From Mycobacterium sp. (GTDB lineage: Bacteria; Actinomycetota; Actinomycetes; Mycobacteriales; Mycobacteriaceae): DNA of 64,000 bases. The position numbers were made by a program, and so were the translations under genes. The notes below the pieces were generated by a model that saw nothing but the letters and a program-made list of their open reading frames with translations, had not been told where the DNA came from and searched no databases. The DNA lies in contig NZ_SCRH01000025.1 in assembly GCF_004298145.1 (NCBI RefSeq), forward strand, positions 1 to 64,000, given 5' to 3'. Shown piece by piece: positions 9,030 to 20,563 of the stretch; the stretch's first letter is position 1, and each line of letters starts with the position of its first letter.

Positions 9030-9644
9030 TCACCTGGTCACCACGGCGAAGTTGTCGCTGGTCTTCCACGCCGCCTCGAACGTCGCCAACGGAACCTGCT
9101 CGTCGCGGCCGGCCTCGATGCCGCTGTCGTTGAGGTGCGCCATGTGGGCCCCGGTGTCGATGCCGGTGACGACGACGAAGTGGTTTTCCCGGCTCCGGTC
9201 GCCGGAGTCGTTCCAGATGGTGTGGTCGTTGAGGCCGACGATCACCTTCTGACCGCGATCCAGATCCTGCGCCAGCGCATCGGTGGTGGAGCGCACCGCG
9301 TCGGCGCGGATGCCGTAGTGCGCCAGCAACACCGGCACGTCCTGGTTGCGGGTCTTGCCCGCCGGCCGGTAGATCGGTCCCGGGTGGCTCACGCTGGGGA
9401 TGCTTGCCGCCGCGGTGGTGACGTCGTCCTCGCCGGGCAGCCGGCCGGTGATCTGCCCGACCACGTCGGCCACCGCCATCTCCGCGCAGTCGTAGTCCTG
9501 TTGCTGGTAGCGCCAGTAGCCGGCGGCGGCGGCCGGGTCGCCGTGCATGCCGTCGCGGATGGCGTGGGCCGCGCCGGCGAAGGTGATCGCCACCGCGGCG
9601 GCGGCGCCCAGTATCGCCGCGAGTTTGGTACGGGTGTGTGGCAT
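9030..9644 (-). CDS. Secreted C39-like cysteine peptidase-fold protein
   Basis: Residues 1-25 form a clean signal peptide (MPHTRTKLAAILGAAAAVAITFAGAAHA), so the 204-aa product is exported. The mature part resembles the peptidase C39-like fold (C39_2 type): a candidate catalytic Cys in QQQDYDCAEMAV near residue 49 and a candidate His in ENHFVVVTGID, with HLNDSG downstream as the usual third-residue region. The ATG at 9644 was chosen because the longer frame (to 9770) would overlap gatD and give an Arg/Cys-rich, non-secretory N-terminus. Its stop lies 8 nt from the recR stop, convergent. Substrate is unknown; peptidoglycan or peptide processing are options. Activity itself is inference. Confidence 0.75.
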   Translation of the reverse strand: MPHTRTKLAAILGAAAAVAITFAGAAHAIRDGMHGDPAAAAGYWRYQQQDYDCAEMAVADVVGQITGRLPGEDDVTTAAASIPSVSHPGPIYRPAGKTRNQDVPVLLAHYGIRADAVRSTTDALAQDLDRGQKVIVGLNDHTIWNDSGDRSRENHFVVVTGIDTGAHMAHLNDSGIEAGRDEQVPLATFEAAWKTSDNFAVVTR

Positions 9645-9702
9645 GGAGGAAGGCTGAGCGATCGCCCTAGAAGGATCCTTGGAATCCGGGCGCAGCTGCC
9701 CT

Positions 9703-10422
9703 CTAGCGCGCCGCCAGCCGCTCGCGGCGCAACAAGTCCACTTCCGGCATCGGCAGCGGGGACAGCTCACCGACCACCGTGCTCAGCAGCAGGTCGGCCA
9801 GTTGCGGGTTGCGGGCCAGGCATGGCCCGTGCATGTAGGTCGCGATCACGCTGCCCTGGACCACGCCGTCGAAACCGTCCCCGGACCGGTTGCCGGCGCC
9901 CTTGACCACCGCGCCCAGCGGCGACGCCGACGGGCCCAGCACCGTGCCGCCGCGGTGGTTCTCAAAGCCGGTGAGACGCTCGGTCAAGCCGGCCAGCAGC
10001 GGCTTGGTCGCCAGCTCGCCGATGGTGCGCGCATCCTGCGGTGACGTCGTCGCGTCCAGCATGCCCACGCCGTCGACGCGTTCCCCGGCCGACGTCTCAT
10101 ACCAGTGCCCGAGCACCTGAACGGCCGCGCAGATCGCCAGCACCGGGGTGCCCCGTTCCGCGGCGCGCTGCAGGCCCGGGTACTTGATCAAATGTCGCGT
10201 GGCCAGCCGCTGCGCGTAGTCCTCGGCCCCGCCCAGCGTGTAGAGGTCCAGCGACTCGGGCACCGGGTCGGCCAGGGTGATCTCGACGATCTCGGCGGCG
10301 ATGCCGCGCAACCGCAGCCGTTGGCGCAACACCAGCGCGTTGCCGCCGTCGCCGTAGGTGCCCATCACGTCGGGCAGGACCAGCCCGATCCGCACCTTGG
10401 ACAAAGATCCAGCGTCAGCCAT
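9703..10422 (-). CDS. gatD: Lipid II isoglutaminyl synthase, glutaminase subunit GatD (CobQ2)
   Basis: GatD is a class-I glutamine amidotransferase-fold protein that releases ammonia from glutamine for its partner MurT, which amidates the D-glutamate of the lipid II stem peptide. The nucleophile is Cys98 in AICAAVQVLG and the catalytic His is His198 in TYMHGP. The 239-aa length is typical of a free GatD, much shorter than cobyric acid synthase, so old CobQ annotations are misleading. Its ATG at 10422 lies inside the end of murT (8-nt overlap), showing tight coupling. Amidation is needed for efficient 3-3 and 4-3 crosslinking of mycobacterial peptidoglycan. Confidence 0.92.
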   Translation of the reverse strand: MADAGSLSKVRIGLVLPDVMGTYGDGGNALVLRQRLRLRGIAAEIVEITLADPVPESLDLYTLGGAEDYAQRLATRHLIKYPGLQRAAERGTPVLAICAAVQVLGHWYETSAGERVDGVGMLDATTSPQDARTIGELATKPLLAGLTERLTGFENHRGGTVLGPSASPLGAVVKGAGNRSGDGFDGVVQGSVIATYMHGPCLARNPQLADLLLSTVVGELSPLPMPEVDLLRRERLAAR

Positions 10423-11644
10423 GGCGCGCCAGTGCCCGTTGCAGCTGGAGGAACGCGGTGTAGTTGGCGACGACCTCGACCCGCCCCGGCGGGCAGGACG
10501 CGATCGCGGCGACGGTGTCGTGCACCAAGGTGTGTTCGACGCCCGCGTAGCCGAGGCGCACCGCCAGGTCGGTGCCCCGCTCCCCGGCGGCCACGACGGC
10601 CGTGTGTTCGAAGTGCTCGAATCGCACGTCCCACAACCACGACAGGTCCTCCCCGTCGGGCACCTGCCCGTTGACCGAGATGACCACCCCGGCCGCGCGC
10701 TTGTCCACCATCGACAGCGCCTCCTGCCAGCCGGCAGGATTCTTGGCCAGCAGCATCCGCACCTCGTGCTCGCCGAGACGGACGGTCCGATAGCGCCCCG
10801 CGACCTCGTCGACCGCCGAGACGGCCGCGACCGCCGACGCCGGATCCGCGCCCAGCGCGGCCGCAGCGGCCACGGCCTGGGCGGCGTTGCCGCGATTCAC
10901 CGCGCCCGGCAGCTTCAACCGCATCGGCAGGGACAGCCCGTCGGGCCCGTACAGCGTCTCGTTGTCGAACCACCATTGCGGGCTGGGCCGCTTGAAGTCG
11001 GCACCCGTGGAGTACCAGTGTCCGTGCTCGCGCACGATGATCTCACCGCTGCGCGGGCAGCTGACCGAGTCGTTCGCCCACGAACCCCCGGCGGCCACCC
11101 ACACCACGTGGGGGCTGTCGTAGGCCGCCGACGTCATCAGCACGTCGTCGCAGTTGGCCACGACGATCGCATTCGGGTGCCGGGCCAGGCCCGCGCGCAG
11201 GGTTCGTTCGATGACGTTGATCTCGCCGACCCGGTCCAGCTGGTCGCGCGACAGGTTGAGAAGCACGACGACGCTGGGCTCGACGGCGTCGGAAACGTGC
11301 GGGACGTGCATTTCGTCGACTTCGAGGGCGGCCAGGGACGCTTGACGTTCGCCGGCCAGCGCGGCCACCAGGCCGGCGTCCATGTTGGCGCCCTCGGCGT
11401 TGGTGGCGACCGGGCCCAGCGTTTCGAGCGCGGCCGACGTCATCCGGGTGGTGGTCGATTTGCCATTGGTGCCGGTGACGATGACGGTGCGCCGGCCGGC
11501 GGCGAGCTGCCGGAGAACCGAGCGGTCCAGTGTCATCGCGATCAGGCCGCCGATCATGGCCCCGGCCCCGCGGCCGGTCACCCGGGATGCCCAGCGCGCG
11601 CTCGCTCCCGCGGCGAGGGCCAGACGGGCACGGGTGGTGATCAC
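10415..11644 (-). CDS. murT: Lipid II isoglutaminyl synthase, Mur ligase-like subunit MurT
   Basis: MurT activates the alpha-carboxyl of D-Glu in lipid II with ATP and accepts ammonia from GatD. The Mur ligase ATP-binding loop TGTNGKSTTT is at residues 57-66, followed by the middle domain and a C-terminal MurT-type domain ending before gatD. The GTG at 11644 (VITTRARLALAAG) gives 409 aa, close to the ~413 aa recalled for Rv3712; the much longer upstream frame is antisense to the exonuclease gene and is rejected. Unusual: the zinc ribbon of firmicute MurT (two CxxC pairs) is reduced here to one Cys in SCPRSGE, with WYSTGADF where the second pair would be. This gene is divergent from the dnaQ-like gene. 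Confidence 0.9.
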   Translation of the reverse strand: MITTRARLALAAGASARWASRVTGRGAGAMIGGLIAMTLDRSVLRQLAAGRRTVIVTGTNGKSTTTRMTSAALETLGPVATNAEGANMDAGLVAALAGERQASLAALEVDEMHVPHVSDAVEPSVVVLLNLSRDQLDRVGEINVIERTLRAGLARHPNAIVVANCDDVLMTSAAYDSPHVVWVAAGGSWANDSVSCPRSGEIIVREHGHWYSTGADFKRPSPQWWFDNETLYGPDGLSLPMRLKLPGAVNRGNAAQAVAAAAALGADPASAVAAVSAVDEVAGRYRTVRLGEHEVRMLLAKNPAGWQEALSMVDKRAAGVVISVNGQVPDGEDLSWLWDVRFEHFEHTAVVAAGERGTDLAVRLGYAGVEHTLVHDTVAAIASCPPGRVEVVANYTAFLQLQRALARHG

Positions 11645-11662
11645 GCGGGTGAGTTTAAGGGG

Positions 11663-11744
11663 AGCGGGTCGCCCGCATCGATTCACGGGCGATCGCAAGC
11701 GCGGCGCCGTGCGCCGGGCGCAGCGGGTCGCCCGCATCGATTCA
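11663..11744. repeat. 23-bp direct repeat in the murT/dnaQ divergent promoter region
   Basis: A perfect 23-bp sequence beginning AGCGGGTCGCCCGCATCGAT occurs at 11663-11685 and again at 11722-11744, an offset of 59 bp. Both copies lie between the divergent starts of murT and the dnaQ-like gene. Spacing close to whole helical turns would suit binding sites for one regulator; a remnant of a tandem duplication is the simpler alternative. Confidence 0.7.
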
Positions 11745-11803
11745 AGCGCCGACACGGCGCGCAACGACCCGAGGATGTCGGTCGGCCGTGCCATCCTCAC
11801 TTT

Positions 11804-12796
11804 ATGAGCGCGGTGTGCTGGGGTCGGCCGGCCAGCGAGCCGGACGCGGGTTGGGCCGTCGTCGACGTCGAGACCTCGGGCTTCCGGCCGGGTCAGGCAC
11901 GAATCATCAGCCTTGCGGTGCTCGGGCTGGACGCCGACGGCGGGGTCGAGCAATCGGTGGTGAGCCTGCTCAACCCCGGGGTCGATCCCGGTCCCACCCA
12001 CGTGCACGGCCTGACCGCCGCCATGCTGGAAGACCAACCGCAGTTCGCCGACATCGTCGGAGACGTGATGGAAGTGCTGCGCGGCCGCACGCTGGTGGCC
12101 CACAACGTGGCGTTCGACTACGCCTTTCTCGCCGCCGAGGCCGAACTCGCCGAGATCGAACTTCCCGTCGACAGCGTGATGTGCACGGTCGAGCTGGCGC
12201 GGCGGTTGGACCTCGGCATCGACAACCTGCGGTTGGAGACACTGGCGGCGCATTGGAGCGTGACCCAGGAGCGCCCCCACGACGCCTTCGACGACGCAAT
12301 GGTGCTGACCGGCGTTCTGGCCTCGGCGCTCAAGCTCGCCCGCGAAGGCGACATCTGGCTGCCGGTACATCCGGTGACCCGGCGCCGCTGGCCGAACGGC
12401 CGGGTCACCCACGACGAGCTACGCCCGTTGAAGGTGCTGGCGTCCCGGATGCCCTGCCCGTATCTCAACCCGGGCCCCTACGTGGGCGGCCGGCCACTTG
12501 TCCAGGGCATGCGGGTGGCGCTGGCCGCCGAGGTCGGCCGCACCCATGAGGAACTCGTCGAGCGGATCCTGCATGCCGGGCTGGCCTACAGTGACGCCGT
12601 CGACCGGGAGACCTCGCTGGTGGTCTGCAACGACCCCGCCCCCGAGCAGGGCAAGGGCTATCTGGCCCGGCAGTTGGGGGTGCCGGTGATCTCCGATGAC
12701 CAGTTCATGGACTGCGTCGGCGCCGTCATCGGCGGCACCAGCATGGACGAATTCACCGACACCACCAACGTGGACCCGCAGCTCGCGCTCTTCTGA
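11804..12796 (+). CDS. dnaQ: DnaQ-like DEDD 3'-5' exonuclease with C-terminal BRCT domain
   Basis: A 330-aa DNA polymerase III epsilon-type exonuclease. The first acidic motif is VDVETSG (D21, E23), the second is HNVAFDY (D105) and the third is HDAFDDA (H159, D164), so all DEDDh residues are present. Residues ~235-320 (GMRVALAAEVGRTHEELVERIL... PVISDDQF) look like a BRCT domain, which would tether it to DNA-repair or replication complexes. The ATG at 11804 agrees with the ~329 aa recalled for Rv3711c. The same frame is open far upstream, but that part is antisense to murT-gatD. In mycobacteria replicative proofreading is done by the DnaE1 PHP domain, so this protein probably has a non-replicative role. 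Its stop abuts the leuA stop (TGATCA). Confidence 0.9.
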   Translation: MSAVCWGRPASEPDAGWAVVDVETSGFRPGQARIISLAVLGLDADGGVEQSVVSLLNPGVDPGPTHVHGLTAAMLEDQPQFADIVGDVMEVLRGRTLVAHNVAFDYAFLAAEAELAEIELPVDSVMCTVELARRLDLGIDNLRLETLAAHWSVTQERPHDAFDDAMVLTGVLASALKLAREGDIWLPVHPVTRRRWPNGRVTHDELRPLKVLASRMPCPYLNPGPYVGGRPLVQGMRVALAAEVGRTHEELVERILHAGLAYSDAVDRETSLVVCNDPAPEQGKGYLARQLGVPVISDDQFMDCVGAVIGGTSMDEFTDTTNVDPQLALF

Positions 12797-14716
<1,920 letters not shown>

Positions 14717-14890
14717 GCCCTGAACTTTACCGCGATTAGTGCCGTGGTGAAAATTGCGCCGGGATCCCGTTGAAACCGCAGGCCGGGGTGCCGAGTATCG
14801 CGACGTAAATCACCATGGGCCGGCACGTATTCTGTTGTGGACTTTATCCCCGAAATTTCAATGCCCAGGGCCGGAGAGGCAGGAAGAAAC

Positions 14891-17203
<2,313 letters not shown>

Positions 17204-17210
17204 CCCGCGG

Positions 17211-18377
17211 GTGAGCACCACCCACACTCGCCTGGTCATACGGTGCTCTCTGTTCGCCGTGTCGGCAGTGTGTCTGGTTGTGCCACAATGGGTTTGGAGC
17301 ATCGCGCGCGCCGATCCGCCGGCCCCGGCTCCCGAGCCGATCCTGCAGCCGCTGGCGCCCGGTGAGGTGTTGCGGATCGGTCCGACCGCCGGAACCGGCA
17401 CTCCGACAGGGGATTACGGCATCGGCGCGACCGATCTCTGTGAATTCGTGGAATTCCCCACCGAACTGCTGCAGGTCTGCGGCGACAGCTTCGCCGGTCA
17501 AGGCGTCGGCTTCGGCGGCTGGTATGCACCGGTGGCGCTGCACGTCGACACCGCGTCCATCGATGACCCCGCCGGGGTGCGCTACACCGGTGTCACCGGG
17601 ATCAGCAATCCGCTGCTGGCCGACCCCACCCCGCCGGACGCCTCGCAGCTGCCCGCCGGAGTGGTGCAGATCAACCGGCGCAACTACCTGATGGTGACGA
17701 CGACGAAGGACCTGGAGCCGCAGAGCTCCCGGCTGGTGACCGCCGAACCGGCACGCGGGGGCTGGCCGACGATTCCGGGCTCCAAGCGGCCGGCCTCGTA
17801 TCAAGGCGGCTCGCAGACGCAGATCAGCGGATATTACGACCCGATCCCGACCCCGGATTCGCCCAGCGGGTGGGTGTACATCGCGGCCGACAGTTTCACC
17901 CGTCGAGACCCGGTCGTCCTGTACCGCGCCACACCGCAAACGTTCACCGACCGGTCCCGGTGGCAGGGCTGGGCGGCCGGCCCGCAAGGGGGCTGGGGCA
18001 AGCCTCCGACGCCGCTGTGGCCGGACGCAGTGGGCGAGATGTGCGTCCGGCAGATCGACGGCAAAGCCGTGCTGTCCTACTTCAATGCCGTCACGGGCAA
18101 CATGGAGGTCCGGGTGGCCGACGACCCGACGTCGCTGGGTGACGCGCCGGTCACCACCGTCGTGCAGCACGACGAGTGGCCGGACCCCGCGGAAAGCCTT
18201 CCGCCGCCCTACGACAACCGGCTCGCGCAACCGTATGGCGGCTACATCTCGCCCGGCTCCACGATTGACGAGCTGCGAATCTTCGTGAGCCAGTGGGACA
18301 CTCGCGCGCGGGTGGCCGCACCGTATCGGGTCATCCAGTTCGCGGTCAACCCGTTCAAGCCCGACTCGGAGCCTTAA
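17211..18377 (+). CDS. Exported DUF4185 protein, candidate D-arabinan-cleaving glycosidase
   Basis: A 388-aa secreted protein. Residues 5-34 form a signal peptide or N-terminal anchor (RLVIRCSLFAVSAVCLVVPQ) followed by Pro-rich DPPAPAPEPILQPL. The rest fits the five-bladed beta-propeller DUF4185 family, with the characteristic VCGDSFAGQG followed by GGWYAPVAL (residues ~88-108) and repeated aromatic blades (GWVYIAADSF, VLSYFNAVTGNMEV). The M. tuberculosis counterpart is Rv3707c by position. Some DUF4185 proteins have been reported as endo-D-arabinanases (GH183), which would place this enzyme on arabinogalactan or lipoarabinomannan; I cannot confirm catalytic residues. GTG start is 7 nt after asd, so it may be read through from ask-asd. 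Confidence 0.8.
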   Translation: MSTTHTRLVIRCSLFAVSAVCLVVPQWVWSIARADPPAPAPEPILQPLAPGEVLRIGPTAGTGTPTGDYGIGATDLCEFVEFPTELLQVCGDSFAGQGVGFGGWYAPVALHVDTASIDDPAGVRYTGVTGISNPLLADPTPPDASQLPAGVVQINRRNYLMVTTTKDLEPQSSRLVTAEPARGGWPTIPGSKRPASYQGGSQTQISGYYDPIPTPDSPSGWVYIAADSFTRRDPVVLYRATPQTFTDRSRWQGWAAGPQGGWGKPPTPLWPDAVGEMCVRQIDGKAVLSYFNAVTGNMEVRVADDPTSLGDAPVTTVVQHDEWPDPAESLPPPYDNRLAQPYGGYISPGSTIDELRIFVSQWDTRARVAAPYRVIQFAVNPFKPDSEP

Positions 18378-18571
18378 TTTCGCTGTGCGTCCTCCGTCCG
18401 CAATGGATCCGAGACGGCCACCCCCGTTCAAACCCGAGCGGCTGATAACGGGGCGCGGCCGGACCGGTATCGCCGCGGGCTTTTCACCCGCTGAGCGGCG
18501 GCTTTAGTTCACAGCTGCTACATACGCAGCGCATAGCGCCAACCATTGTTAACGCCTTCATCATTTGTCTC

Positions 18572-19015
18572 ATGAGTGAAACATCTGAAACCCCCACTGC
18601 GCGCACTTCCACCGCAACTGCTCCGGCCGCGGCAACGGCAGCGGCCTACCGGGCCCCACGGGTCTTCCAAGTCGCCGCATGGGTCGCGATCGTCGCGGGG
18701 ATCGTGTTCATCGTCGCGGTCATCTTCTTCACCGGCTTCATCCTTGGCCACCGCGGCGGCCATCACGGCCACCACCACAAGCACCACCACCCCGCGATGA
18801 TGCATCACCGCGGCCCCGGTGGGCCCGGCGGAACGGGTGACGTCGCCCCGGGCGGACCGAACGCCCCGGGCGCCACCACCGCGCCTGCGACTCCGTCGCC
18901 CGCGCGGCCCAGCGGCATGGCCCCGGGCCAACTCCCCGCGTCGGTCGTCCACTCGGCGGCGGCCTCGCACGCAGCGCCCGGGCAGGCCCCGAGCATCATC
19001 GTGCTGACCAACTAG
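18572..19015 (+). CDS. Small single-pass membrane protein with His-rich and Pro/Ala-rich tail (Rv3706c-like)
   Basis: Family known only as a mycobacterial proline-rich hypothetical. The 147-aa product has a Thr/Ala-rich N-terminus (1-29), one transmembrane segment (AAWVAIVAGIVFIVAVIFFTGFI, about 35-57), then a cluster of about 12 His within 25 residues and a Gly/Pro/Ala-rich tail ending IIVLTN. The His cluster directly after the membrane could bind metal ions. It is paralogous to the next gene: both share AAWVxIVAGIVFI followed by His. A strong terminator lies 16 nt downstream, so it is probably its own transcription unit. Start is ATG at 18572. Confidence 0.75.
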   Translation: MSETSETPTARTSTATAPAAATAAAYRAPRVFQVAAWVAIVAGIVFIVAVIFFTGFILGHRGGHHGHHHKHHHPAMMHHRGPGGPGGTGDVAPGGPNAPGATTAPATPSPARPSGMAPGQLPASVVHSAAASHAAPGQAPSIIVLTN

Positions 19016-19031
19016 AACCCACTACCCACGA

Positions 19032-19074
19032 GTGGCCCGGCGCACTCCTGGAGCGCCGGGCCACCTGTCTTTCC
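19032..19074 (+). terminator. Strong intrinsic-type terminator hairpin
   Basis: A perfect 12-bp stem, GTGGCCCGGCGC at 19032-19043 and GCGCCGGGCCAC at 19053-19064, closes a 9-nt loop and is followed by CTGTCTTTCCC. It sits 16 nt after the stop of the upstream gene and before its paralogue, so it insulates the two. Confidence 0.8.
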
Positions 19075-19157
19075 CGATAACCGCCGCGTCTCGATTCACA
19101 GCAATTTTGTCGCCGGGGCCTGTTAAGGACATGGCGTGCGGGGCAATATGGCATGGC

Positions 19158-19688
19158 ATGAGCGACACACCCGAACCGCAAGCCGAGCCGACGCCAGCCG
19201 CCCCAGTCACTCCGCCACCGCCGCCACCCCCACAGCGGGCGAAGCCGCCGCGGCTCTACATGGCGGCGGCCTGGGTGGTGATCGTCGCGGGCATCGTGTT
19301 CATCATTTCGTCGGTGTTCTTCGTCAGCGCCTTCGTGTGGAAGCACCACTACTACTGCCACCATCACCACGGCATGTTCCGCCCGGGCGGACCCGGCGGC
19401 CCCGGACCCGGCAACGGACCCTGGCAGTACGGCGGCCCCGGCCCGGGCTACGGACCCTGGCAATACGGCGGCCCCGGCGGTCCCGGCCCGTGGTACGGCG
19501 GTCCCGGTGGTCCTGGACCCGACAATGGGCCGTGGGGACCCGCGCCCGGTGGTCCCGGATTGATCGTTCCGATGCCCCCCGGTGGTCCGGGCGGCCCCGG
19601 CGGTCCGGTCTCTGGCCCCGGTGTCAGCGGCCCCGGTCAGCCGACAGCCGTCAGCCCCGCCCCCAGCACGCCCGCGCCGCGCCCTTAG
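19158..19688 (+). CDS. Single-pass membrane protein with Gly/Pro/Trp-rich repeats, paralogue of the upstream gene
   Basis: A 176-aa product: Pro-rich cytosolic N-terminus (PPPPPPPQRAKPPRL), one membrane segment at about residues 36-59 (AAAWVVIVAGIVFIISSVFF), a short His/Tyr patch (KHHYYCHHHHGMF), then low-complexity repeats of GPGPGNGPWQYGGPGPGYGPW type. The order Pro-rich head, AAWVVIVAGIVFI helix, His patch and Gly/Pro tail repeats that of the protein at 18572, so a tandem duplication followed by divergence is likely. The repeated tail is probably disordered and outside the membrane. The ATG at 19158 was chosen over in-frame upstream starts because those would lie in the terminator. Function unknown. 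Confidence 0.75.
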   Translation: MSDTPEPQAEPTPAAPVTPPPPPPPQRAKPPRLYMAAAWVVIVAGIVFIISSVFFVSAFVWKHHYYCHHHHGMFRPGGPGGPGPGNGPWQYGGPGPGYGPWQYGGPGGPGPWYGGPGGPGPDNGPWGPAPGGPGLIVPMPPGGPGGPGGPVSGPGVSGPGQPTAVSPAPSTPAPRP

Positions 19689-19719
19689 GTCACGCCGGGG
19701 CGCCTGGCATGATCGCTGC

Positions 19720-20382
19720 ATGACCATGCGGGTCACGCAGGTTTACCGCGCCGTCCTGACCATCGGCTTCGCGTGGGCGGGCACGATCGCGCCCCCGGTC
19801 GCGGCCGCGCACCCGTCGGAGCCGGGCGTGGTGAACTACGCCGTCCTCGGCAAGGGGTCGGTCGGCAACATCGTCGGCGGACCCATGGGGTGGGAGGCGG
19901 TGTTCACCCGGCCGGTGCAAGGCGGCTGGGTGGAACTCCCGGAGTGCAACAACTGGGCGGACATCGGCCTGCCCGAGGTGTACGACGACCCCGACCTGGC
20001 GTCGTTCAACGGAGCCGTCACCCAGACGTCGGCGACCGATCAGACGCATCTGGTCAAGCAGGCGGTCGGGGTGTTCGCCACCAACGACGCCGCGGCGGGG
20101 GCATTTCATCGGGTGGTGGATCGAACGGTCGGATGTTCGGGGCAGACGACCGCGATACACCTGGACAACGGCAGCACGCAGGTGTGGTCGTTCGACGGCG
20201 GGCCGGCCGGTCCGGCCGACGAGAGTTGGGCGAAGCAGGAGGCGGGCTCCGATCGGCGTTGCTTCGATCAAACCAGGCTGCGTGAAAACGTGTTGCTGCA
20301 GGCGAAAGTGTGTCAGTCCGGCAACGCCGGGCCCGCCGTGAATGTGCTGGCCGGGGCGATGCAGAACGCGCTGGGTCAATAG
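19720..20382 (+). CDS. Secreted PknH-like sensor-domain protein (Rv3705c-like)
   Basis: A 220-aa exported protein. The signal peptide is residues 1-30 (VYRAVLTIGFAWAGTIAPPVAAAHP). The mature part resembles the extracellular sensor domain of mycobacterial Ser/Thr kinase PknH (PF14032-like): a conserved ECNNWAD, a VFATNDAAAGAFH stretch and four Cys that would form two disulfides (GCSGQT, RRCFDQ, KVCQSG and the first Cys in PECNNW). No lipobox Cys follows the signal, so it is likely free or loosely wall-associated. ATG at 19720 starts ATGACCATG. Ligand and partner are unknown. By position it is the Rv3705c counterpart. Confidence 0.8.
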   Translation: MTMRVTQVYRAVLTIGFAWAGTIAPPVAAAHPSEPGVVNYAVLGKGSVGNIVGGPMGWEAVFTRPVQGGWVELPECNNWADIGLPEVYDDPDLASFNGAVTQTSATDQTHLVKQAVGVFATNDAAAGAFHRVVDRTVGCSGQTTAIHLDNGSTQVWSFDGGPAGPADESWAKQEAGSDRRCFDQTRLRENVLLQAKVCQSGNAGPAVNVLAGAMQNALGQ

Positions 20383-20563
20383 TCGAGCGATTGGGTATCC
20401 GTCTTTGCCGTCCGCCCACTACCCGGGGAAAGGGAATATGTCGGGGGCGTCTGATAGATGAAGCACTCAGACGAAGTAGTGCTGGATATCGTTCGATTAG
20501 CTGCGCAGGGAAGCGGTCCGCAGGTGCATGTTGAGCCTGGGTCGGGCCCGAAGGGATCGTGAT

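Noticed and set aside
10358..11803. Long upstream extension of the DnaQ-like reading frame (total 812 codons)
   Set aside because: It is antisense to murT and gatD, with Arg/Gly/His-rich shadow composition and no domain; the exonuclease starts at ATG 11804.
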